Source: a bacterium BMS3Bbin02
GTDB taxonomy: Bacteria; Actinomycetota; Acidimicrobiia; Spongiisociales; UBA5794
Length of the DNA stretch: 5,018 nt
Direction of reading: 5' to 3'
NCBI GenBank assembly: GCA_002898115.1
Contig: BDTL01000176.1
Location: 1 to 5,018 of the forward strand
A model generated the notes under the pieces. That model did not search any database and was not told where the DNA came from. It worked only from the letters and a program-made list of their open reading frames with translations. Position numbers and translations under genes: made by a program. Position 1 is the first letter of the stretch; every line of letters starts with the position of its first letter. Positions 1 to 5,018 of this stretch are shown here, one piece after another.

Positions 1-710
1 GTATGACCCGTGATATATCCGGCGGCGTCGGAGGCAAGATAGCCCACCGCCGACGCCACTTCTTCAGGGCGCCCAAGACGCCCAAGACTGATCTGTTTTG
101 CGACACTCCCCATTGCGTCGTCCCCCAGCTCTGCGGTCATGTCCGACACGATAAACCCGGGGGCGACAACATTCACCGTAATACCGCGCGAACCGATCTC
201 CTTGGCGAGCGACCGGCTGAACCCCATGAGTCCGGCCTTAGCCGCAGAATAGTTCGCCTGTCCCGCATTGCCATATACGCCGGACACGGACCCGATGGTG
301 ATGATCCGCCCCCACCTCGCCCGCATCATCGAACGCAGCACCGCCTTTGAGCAGAGAAACACCGAACGCAAATTCGTTTCGATAACCGCGTCAAAGTCTT
401 CCACCGACATCCGCAACAAGAGCCCGTCGCGCGTAATGCCGGCGTTATTGACAAGCACTCCGATAGCCCCAAGCTCCTCGGTCACCCGATTCACCATCTG
501 CGCGACCGCTTCGGCATCACCGACGTCCGCCTGAACCGCTATCGCCCGACCACCGGCTGTCGTGATTTCCTCGACCACCCCGGCGGCAGCCTCGGCACTA
601 CGCGCGAAGTTTACCGCCACGGCGTGCCCGGAACGACCCAGCTCCAGCGCTATCTCACGGCCGATACCGCGCGAGGCGCCTGTCACGAGAGCAACACGGC
701 CGCTCGTCAT
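1..710 (-). CDS. fabG: 3-oxoacyl-ACP reductase FabG, 3' end cut by the window edge
   Basis: NADPH-dependent short-chain dehydrogenase/reductase that reduces 3-oxoacyl-ACP to (R)-3-hydroxyacyl-ACP in each cytosolic FAS II cycle. I translated it from the ATG at 710; the frame stays open to the left edge, giving 236 complete residues plus two bases of a Thr codon. Visible motifs are the Rossmann cofactor loop TGASRGIG (residues 10-17), D62-V63, NNAG (88-91), and the full SDR tetrad Asn113, Ser141, Tyr154 and Lys158 (YSAAK). The C-terminal region has the family's PGF-I-x-(S/T)-DMT and GRLGRPEEVA segments and ends at YITGH. Family length is about 245 residues, so only about ten should be missing. 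Its ATG overlaps the fabH TGA as ATGA, and an AGGA lies 6 nt upstream inside fabH, which implies translational coupling. The position next to fabD and fabH supports fabG over a generic SDR. The gene looks intact within the window. Confidence 0.95.
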   Translation of the reverse strand, partial: MTSGRVALVTGASRGIGREIALELGRSGHAVAVNFARSAEAAAGVVEEITTAGGRAIAVQADVGDAEAVAQMVNRVTEELGAIGVLVNNAGITRDGLLLRMSVEDFDAVIETNLRSVFLCSKAVLRSMMRARWGRIITIGSVSGVYGNAGQANYSAAKAGLMGFSRSLAKEIGSRGITVNVVAPGFIVSDMTAELGDDAMGSVAKQISLGRLGRPEEVASAVGYLASDAAGYITGH

Positions 711-1753
711 TGAAGGTCCTGCAACATCTCAAGGGCAGTCTTGGTCGGGGGTTCCACATCGGCAACGTAGGACCCCTTGGGTTCTGTTGACCCGCCCCAT
801 TCGAGCGCCACGGCTCCCCAACTCACCCCCCCGCCAAATGCAACAAACACGAGTTTGTCGCCGGTCTTAACCCGGCCCTGTTCGATCGCTTCCGCCAGGG
901 CGATCGGCACTGTGGCCGCGCTCGTGTTGCCGTACTCGGCAATGTTCACAAAGGCCCTGCCCTCTCCGAGCTTGATGCGACGGGCCACCGAGTCAATGAT
1001 GCGCGCATTGGCTTGATGCGGAACCAACAAATCAACGTCTCCAATGTCCCATCCAGCCTTAGCGATCGCGGCGTTCGCGGATTCTGACATCTTCGTGACC
1101 GCACCTCGGAAAATTTCCGCACCATCCATCGTCACCGCGACAACGCCGTCGTCTCGCGGATTCGCTTCCGACCCGGATCCGGGAATCGTCAACGCATCGG
1201 TGAATGCACCGTCGTTGCCGATTACCGTCGCTTCGATTGCCCCAACACCCTCGGTCGCTTGAACAATCGATGCTCCCGCCCCATCGCCGAAGAGAACGAC
1301 CGTTGAACGGTCATCGAGACTCATGTACGGCGACAGACGCTCCGCACCAATGACGAGGGCGGTTTCGATGTGTTCCGCCTCGATCATGGCGGCCACCATT
1401 GACAACCCGTAGATGTACCCGCTGCACGCAGCGTTTGCGTCAATGGCCCCGGCGTTGACCGCGCCGATGTGCTCCTGCACATAGGAAGCAGTTGAGGGGA
1501 TCAACCGATTAGGGGAACACGTACACACCATGATGAAATCGATATCCTTGGGATCGACCCCCGACGTCGCCAACGCCTCGCGAGCCGCGTGGGTCGACAT
1601 CTCGGAAGTATCGATGTGCGAGATACGGCGCTTGCGAATACCGCTGCGCGACGTGATCCATTCATCGTTCGTATCGATAACCGATGCAAGATCGTCATTC
1701 GTCAGCACTGCAGGCGGCAGATACTTACCCCATCCGGTGATGGTCGCTTTCAT
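707..1753 (-). CDS. fabH: 3-oxoacyl-ACP synthase III (KASIII) FabH
   Basis: Thiolase-fold condensing enzyme that starts FAS II by joining an acyl-CoA primer to malonyl-ACP. The chosen ATG at 1753 gives 348 residues. The frame is open to an ATG at 1822, but that start would overlap fabD by 41 nt and add 23 non-conserved residues. The ATG at 1753 has CGGAGG 6 nt upstream and begins at the conserved N-terminus (MKATITGWGKYLP). The catalytic triad is complete: Cys110 in AACSGY, His246 in PHQAN and Asn276 in YGNTSAA. Trp32 and Arg36 (DEWITSR) match the CoA-binding residues of E. coli FabH. GDGAGAS (156-162) and GGGVSWG (307-313) are also present. Compared with E. coli FabH (317 residues, ending close after the WGSAL strand), there is a tail of about 28 residues from Gly321. 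Ile85 aligns with E. coli Phe87 at the acyl pocket. A role in secondary metabolism is possible, but the fabD/fabG neighbours favour primary FAS II. Confidence 0.95.
   Translation of the reverse strand: MKATITGWGKYLPPAVLTNDDLASVIDTNDEWITSRSGIRKRRISHIDTSEMSTHAAREALATSGVDPKDIDFIMVCTCSPNRLIPSTASYVQEHIGAVNAGAIDANAACSGYIYGLSMVAAMIEAEHIETALVIGAERLSPYMSLDDRSTVVLFGDGAGASIVQATEGVGAIEATVIGNDGAFTDALTIPGSGSEANPRDDGVVAVTMDGAEIFRGAVTKMSESANAAIAKAGWDIGDVDLLVPHQANARIIDSVARRIKLGEGRAFVNIAEYGNTSAATVPIALAEAIEQGRVKTGDKLVFVAFGGGVSWGAVALEWGGSTEPKGSYVADVEPPTKTALEMLQDLQ
717..720 (-). promoter_or_regulatory. Shine-Dalgarno site of fabG within fabH
   Basis: AGGA on the coding strand, 6 nt before the fabG ATG at 710 and embedded in the last fabH codons. 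Together with the ATGA stop/start overlap at 707-710 it supports coupled translation of FabH and FabG. Confidence 0.7.
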
Positions 1754-1759
1754 GCAAGG

Positions 1760-1765
1760 CCTCCG
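1760..1765 (-). promoter_or_regulatory. Shine-Dalgarno site that fixes the fabH start
   Basis: Reads CGGAGG on the coding strand, 6 nt before the ATG at 1753. It is the strongest ribosome site in the window and falls in the 28-nt fabD/fabH gap. It decides for the 348-residue FabH over the 371-residue reading that would start inside fabD. Confidence 0.85.
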
Positions 1766-1781
1766 AGGTTGAAATCGTTCG

Positions 1782-2708
1782 TCATTGTACGGTGAGGGCA
1801 TCTGCTGTCGCGGCGACGTCACTCAGTTCCGACACCACCAACACGGTTGCATCCTTGACTGTTCGTTTCGCCATAGTTGCCGTCACATCTCCGGGACCAA
1901 TGTGGACAAAGGCCTCGACCCCGGCGTCAGCCATCGCACGGAGGGTCTCTGAGAACCGCACCTGGTTGACGAGCTGGTCTGCAAGGTTGGCCCGAATGTC
2001 AACCACCGGCGCCGCGGTGACGTTCGCAAACACCGCAAACGCGGGCACGTCAAAGGTCACGTCTGCAAGTGCGGCGCCAAGTTGCTGTGAGGCGGCTGCC
2101 ATAAAGGGTGAATGAAACGCTCCAGCAACTTTGAGCGGGATCACCCGACGCACGCCGTGTTCGCGTCCGTTGTCCACGGCCCACGTTATATCCTCAGCCC
2201 CACCGGCAACCACGACCTGCCCCGGGGCATTGATGTTGGCGACCCACAACTTTCCACCACCATCGCGACGGGCGCGACACAGCGCCTCAGCGGTGTCGAC
2301 GTCGGCGCCAAGGAGTGCTGCCATGCCGGAGTCCACCTGCTCGGCACATCGTTGCATCGCGCTGCCACGCTCAGCGACAAGCCCGAGACCGGTCTGGAAA
2401 TCCATCGCACCCGCCGCCGCCAGCGCTGTATATTCGCCAAGCGAATGTCCGGCGGCCGCGATCGGAGGATGCGAGACTGCATCAGAAAACGCCTCCCACA
2501 ACGCAAAGGCGACGCCATACAGCGCCGGTTGAGCCCTATCTGTCCGGGTGAGCTCTTCCTCAGACCCGTCGGCAACAAACCGTTCGAGTGACCAGCCGAG
2601 GGTTTCCTCGGCGGCTGCTCCGAGGAGATCGGGGCGTTGCGCAAGAACGTCAGCTCCCATACCGACTGTCTGGCTGCCCTGGCCGGGAAAAAGCACTGCA
2701 TAGTTCAT
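1782..2708 (-). CDS. fabD: malonyl-CoA:ACP transacylase FabD
   Basis: Moves malonyl from malonyl-CoA to the phosphopantetheine arm of ACP, supplying the extender unit used by FabH and the elongating synthase. It has 308 residues, the usual length for the family. The N-terminus carries the PGQGSQ oxyanion-hole motif (residues 8-13). The nucleophile is Ser89 in GHSLGEYTAL. Arg114 (ERGSAMQ) is the arginine that pairs with the malonyl carboxylate, and malonyl rather than methylmalonyl use is expected from this primary FAS II context. His199 in GAFHSPFM is the catalytic histidine, and Gln249 matches the conserved C-terminal glutamine. HIGPGDVTATMAKR (269-282) fits the conserved C-terminal block. 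The start at 2708 places the motif at the normal distance. Its ribosome site is weak: GGAG lies 12 nt upstream. The gene sits 32 nt after the aldolase stop and 28 nt before fabH. No defect was seen. Confidence 0.96.
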   Translation of the reverse strand: MNYAVLFPGQGSQTVGMGADVLAQRPDLLGAAAEETLGWSLERFVADGSEEELTRTDRAQPALYGVAFALWEAFSDAVSHPPIAAAGHSLGEYTALAAAGAMDFQTGLGLVAERGSAMQRCAEQVDSGMAALLGADVDTAEALCRARRDGGGKLWVANINAPGQVVVAGGAEDITWAVDNGREHGVRRVIPLKVAGAFHSPFMAAASQQLGAALADVTFDVPAFAVFANVTAAPVVDIRANLADQLVNQVRFSETLRAMADAGVEAFVHIGPGDVTATMAKRTVKDATVLVVSELSDVAATADALTVQ

Positions 2709-2720
2709 ACGGGGTTACGA

Positions 2721-2724
2721 CTCC
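2721..2724 (-). promoter_or_regulatory. weak, distant Shine-Dalgarno candidate of fabD
   Basis: GGAG on the coding strand, 12 nt before ATG 2708. This spacing is longer than the 6 nt seen for the neighbouring genes, so fabD may be translated less efficiently or rely on readthrough of ribosomes from the aldolase gene. No better site lies in the 32-nt gap. Confidence 0.45.
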
Positions 2725-2740
2725 GGTGGGACATATTGGG

Positions 2741-3796
2741 TTACCGGTTTGTGGGAAGATCGGAAACGAGCATGTCGACGACGCCGAGCACACGCTTCAC
2801 GTCGGCTGAATCAACGTCTCGATGGGTGCAAAAACGCAGCATGGTCGGAGACATGAACCCGACACGAACGCCGGCATCGCCAAGCGCCGATTGAACCGTC
2901 TCCAGAGGTACCGGGCAGCCTTCTGCGCGGAGCAGCACCATGTTGGTTTCGGGACTCGAATTCACGCTCTCCGGGAACCTCTCGGCAAGCCCGATCGCAA
3001 GCTCCGTTGCAAGGTCGTGGTCGTCTCCGACACGTTCCCAATCGTCCAGCGCGACATCGACGGCTGCCGCCAGGACACCAACTTGCCGCATCGCTCCGCC
3101 CAACCGGTGCCGGACCACTCGTGCCTGCTCCACAAAGTCGACCGAGCCGCAGATGGCAGACCCGATGGGAGCGCCGAGACCCTTGGAGAAACACACCTGC
3201 ACGGAGTCAGCGACTCCCGTCCAGGTAGCGAGGCCAACCCCGGACGCGACAGCGGCGTTCCACAACCGAGCACCGTCAAGGTGTACACGCATGCCATGTG
3301 ACCGAGCGGCCTCGGACCCCGCTGAGAACACATCAAACGGCACCACGGTCCCACCCGAGTAGTTGTGGGTGTTCTCCCACGACAACAACGTGATCGATGG
3401 TAGATGGTAACCGGCCTCACTTGTCAGACGTGCAATGATCTCGGTTGAGATCTCCCCGCCGTCGGTTAACACGGTGCGAAACGCAACGCCCGAATTCATC
3501 GACGCCGCGCCGTTCTCGTGGTTACGCACATGTGCGGTCTCTACACACATGATTTCGTCCCCCGGCGATGTCAGGAGATTGATCGCGATTTGATTCCCCA
3601 TAACCCCTGATGTGACATACAGTGCTGCTTCGACCCCGAGGAGATCGGCGACGCGTTCCTCGAGGGCGTTCACAGTCGGATCCTCGCCGTAGACGTCATC
3701 CCCAACATCTGCCGACGCCATTGCGGATCTCATCGCCGGGGTCGGCCGCGTCACCGTATCGCTGCGAAAATCGGCTTGACCGTCGCTAAACGCCAT
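2741..3796 (-). CDS. ltaE: low-specificity L-threonine aldolase (PLP-dependent)
   Basis: Fold-type I PLP enzyme expected to cleave L-threonine and L-allo-threonine to glycine and acetaldehyde, and often other beta-hydroxy amino acids. The ATG at 3796 gives 351 residues, typical for the family. An in-frame GTG at 3808 would add MELQ, but ATG 3796 has GGAG 6 nt upstream and the shorter N-terminus fits the family. Motifs in order: FRSDTVTRPTP (10-20), GDDVYGEDPTVN (32-43), the phosphate-binding region YVTSGVMGNQ (60-69), His89 (ring stacking on PLP), HLDGARLWNA (172-181) with Asp174 and Arg177, Lys205 in SKGLGAPIGS (Schiff base), RLGGAMRQ (231-238) and Arg321 in RFCTH (substrate carboxylate). 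These correspond to the known active-site set of the Thermotoga enzyme. The ATG lies 11 nt inside the 3' end of the aminotransferase, so translation is probably coupled. The L- versus allo-threonine preference cannot be read from sequence. Confidence 0.92.
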   Translation of the reverse strand: MAFSDGQADFRSDTVTRPTPAMRSAMASADVGDDVYGEDPTVNALEERVADLLGVEAALYVTSGVMGNQIAINLLTSPGDEIMCVETAHVRNHENGAASMNSGVAFRTVLTDGGEISTEIIARLTSEAGYHLPSITLLSWENTHNYSGGTVVPFDVFSAGSEAARSHGMRVHLDGARLWNAAVASGVGLATWTGVADSVQVCFSKGLGAPIGSAICGSVDFVEQARVVRHRLGGAMRQVGVLAAAVDVALDDWERVGDDHDLATELAIGLAERFPESVNSSPETNMVLLRAEGCPVPLETVQSALGDAGVRVGFMSPTMLRFCTHRDVDSADVKRVLGVVDMLVSDLPTNR

Positions 3797-4982
3797 CTGG
3801 AGCTCCACTGTCCGTGTCTTCTAGAACGCGACGAACGCCACGAACCGCTTGCTGAATTCGATGCTCGTTCTCGACGAGCGCAAAGCGCACGAATCCCTCT
3901 CCGCTCGGACCAAACCCAATGCCCGGCGAAACCGCAACCTTGGCATCACGAAGCAACGTGCGGGCAAAATCCATGGAGCCGGCCGCCACGAACGCGTCCG
4001 GGATCGGCGCCCACACAAACATGGTGCCCTTTGGTTTTTCGATGATCCATCCGGCGCGGTTCAAGCCGTCGATCAGGATGTTCATCCGTTTGTCATAGAT
4101 GGCGTTGACCTCGCCGACAAAGTCATCGCCGTCGTTCAGCGCGATGATCGACGCGATTTGTATCGGTTGGAACGTGCCGTAGTCGAGGTAGGACTTGAGC
4201 TTTCCGAGAGCAGCCACCATATCGGGGTTGCCCGCAACAAAACCAACTCGCCAACCCGCCATCGAATGACCCTTCGTGAGCGTGTACAGCTCGACTCCGA
4301 CGTCTTTGGCGCCGGGTACCTGGAGCAGGCTGGGCGGTGTATACCCATCAAAGGAGATGTCGGCGTATGCGAAATCGTGGACCACCATGACGTTGTTGGC
4401 TTTGGCGAAGTCCACGAGGCGTTCAAAGAACTCGATGTCTACCGTCGTGGTCGTCGGATTGTGAGGGAACGAGACAACGATGACTCGGGGTTTCGGCCAG
4501 GTATCAGCAAACGCCTGCTCGACTCCTGCGAAGAAGTCGCTGTCTTGTGAAATCGGGACCCGCCGAATCTCGGCTCCGGCAAGGGCTGGCGCATACATGT
4601 GGATCGGATAGGAAGGTTCCGGAACAAGCGCGACATCTCCCGGCTGGACGAGTGCCCACATGAGATGGGACAGGCCTTCCTTTGCGCCGATGGTCGTTAT
4701 GACTTCGGTCTCGGGGTCAAGTTCGACGCCGAATCGCCGCGCGTACCGATCGGCAAGTGCCTTGCGAAGGTTCGGAATTCCCCGACTTGCGCTGTAACGA
4801 TGGTTGCGCTCGTTTTGCGCTGCCTCAACCAGTTTCTGGACAACCTCCGGGGATGACGGGATATCGGGGTTTCCGAACGCCAGATCCACAACGTCATCTC
4901 CCGCCCGGCGGGCGGCCAGCTTGAGTTGATCTATCTCCGTAAACACATACGGCGGGAGATTGTTGATCCGTCGGAATTCCAT
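3786..4982 (-). CDS. class I/II aminotransferase, AlaC-like (probable glutamate-pyruvate transaminase)
   Basis: PLP-dependent aminotransferase of fold type I, 398 residues. It resembles E. coli AlaC closely through most of its length, for example PPYVF near residue 10, YSASRGIP (63-70), IGAKEGL (98-104) and VPEPSYPIH (120-128). Catalytic residues are visible: Asn175 in HNPT, Asp203 and Tyr206 in HDFAYAD, Lys237 (Schiff base) in LTKGHSMAGWR, Arg245 on the PLP phosphate, and Arg366 (FVRFALVEN) for the substrate carboxylate. The likely reaction is alanine plus 2-oxoglutarate to pyruvate plus glutamate. Related subfamilies (LL-diaminopimelate, aspartate or methionine aminotransferases) share these motifs, so the substrate is uncertain and no symbol is given. 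The loop after Lys237 reads GHSMAGW where E. coli AlaC has SYNMAGW. ATG 4982 suits the family N-terminus but has no Shine-Dalgarno, and the frame is open upstream to the window edge, so an upstream start is possible. Confidence 0.88.
   Translation of the reverse strand: MEFRRINNLPPYVFTEIDQLKLAARRAGDDVVDLAFGNPDIPSSPEVVQKLVEAAQNERNHRYSASRGIPNLRKALADRYARRFGVELDPETEVITTIGAKEGLSHLMWALVQPGDVALVPEPSYPIHMYAPALAGAEIRRVPISQDSDFFAGVEQAFADTWPKPRVIVVSFPHNPTTTTVDIEFFERLVDFAKANNVMVVHDFAYADISFDGYTPPSLLQVPGAKDVGVELYTLTKGHSMAGWRVGFVAGNPDMVAALGKLKSYLDYGTFQPIQIASIIALNDGDDFVGEVNAIYDKRMNILIDGLNRAGWIIEKPKGTMFVWAPIPDAFVAAGSMDFARTLLRDAKVAVSPGIGFGPSGEGFVRFALVENEHRIQQAVRGVRRVLEDTDSGAPDGV
3803..3806 (-). promoter_or_regulatory. 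Shine-Dalgarno site that fixes the threonine aldolase start
   Basis: GGAG on the coding strand, 6 nt before ATG 3796 and inside the last codons of the aminotransferase. It overlaps the codon after the alternative GTG at 3808, so it cannot serve that start and supports the ATG. Confidence 0.75.
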
Positions 4983-4990
4983 GGGAGGAG

Positions 4991-5015
4991 CGTAGCTGTT
5001 CAGAGAGACGCTACG
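4991..5015. repeat. perfect 6-bp inverted repeat upstream of the aminotransferase gene
   Basis: The arms CGTAGC (4991-4996) and GCTACG (5010-5015) are perfect complements separated by 13 nt. The left arm ends 8 nt before the ATG at 4982. On the transcript it could form a small hairpin close to the start codon, or as DNA it could be a dyad bound by a regulator. The G/G pair at the outer edge stops extension. A 6-bp dyad of this spacing can arise by chance, and a match by itself does not show function. Confidence 0.35.
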
Positions 5016-5018
5016 GAG

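Noticed and set aside
3..350. Plus-strand frame of 115 codons at the left edge
   Set aside because: It is antisense to fabG, whose own frame reads through the same bases with complete SDR motifs.
1754..1781. Possible promoter or terminator in the fabD/fabH gap
   Set aside because: It is only 28 nt long, with an SD and no -10/-35 pair or stable hairpin with a T-tract. GAA-N4-TTC in the gap is too short to mean anything.
1754..1822. N-terminal extension of FabH from ATG 1822
   Set aside because: The 23 extra residues are not FabH-like, would overlap fabD by 41 nt, and bypass the strong CGGAGG site before ATG 1753.
2112..2591. Overlapping plus-strand frames of 133-159 codons and a 171-codon minus-strand frame (2186-2701) across fabD
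   Set aside because: They are alternative frames of fabD. Their translations are Arg/Ser/Pro-rich, low-quality sequence, and none has a convincing ribosome site.
2811..3420. Several frames on both strands within the aldolase gene (for example 2822-3301 plus and 2962-3420 minus)
   Set aside because: They are shadows of the aldolase coding frame, which has all its active-site residues. No independent support was seen.
3849..4550. A 233-codon open frame on the plus strand, antisense to the aminotransferase
   Set aside because: It lies wholly opposite a gene with full motif support, its translation has no recognisable domain, and moderately GC-rich genes commonly leave long open antisense frames.

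Overview
The window is a compact, single-direction block of five protein-coding genes, all on the minus strand, so transcription runs from the right edge to the left edge. In transcription order they are: an AlaC-like class I/II aminotransferase (4982-3786), a low-specificity L-threonine aldolase (3796-2741), fabD (2708-1782), fabH (1753-707) and fabG (710-1, cut by the left edge). Almost every base is coding. The only gaps are 32 nt (ltaE/fabD), 28 nt (fabD/fabH) and the 36 nt leader before the aminotransferase. No RNA genes, mobile elements, CRISPR arrays, prophage parts or terminators were seen.

The last three genes are a type II fatty acid synthase (FAS II) initiation and elongation set. 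FabD loads malonyl groups onto acyl carrier protein (ACP). FabH condenses malonyl-ACP with an acyl-CoA primer. FabG reduces the resulting 3-oxoacyl-ACP. ACP (acpP) and the elongating synthase (fabF) are the genes most expected just beyond the left edge, but they are not in the window. The first two genes are pyridoxal-phosphate (PLP) enzymes of amino acid metabolism: alanine/glutamate transamination, and threonine cleavage to glycine and acetaldehyde. The 11-nt overlap between them and the short gaps downstream suggest one polycistronic unit. Any metabolic link, such as supplying pyruvate or two-carbon units, is inference.

The DNA is moderately GC-rich (high 50s percent by eye), with GC-leaning third codon positions. 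The fabD-fabH order and the style of the proteins suggest a Gram-positive high-GC lineage (Actinomycetota, possibly Acidimicrobiia or a relative). That placement is tentative because no marker gene is present.

I found no convincing new biological system. The points worth a second look are modest. The first gene has an SD-less, pyrimidine-rich leader with a perfect 6-bp dyad. FabH has an Ile at the acyl-pocket gate and a C-terminal tail of about 28 residues. Two PLP enzymes are joined to a FAS II operon. Several starts need correcting from the longest open frame.
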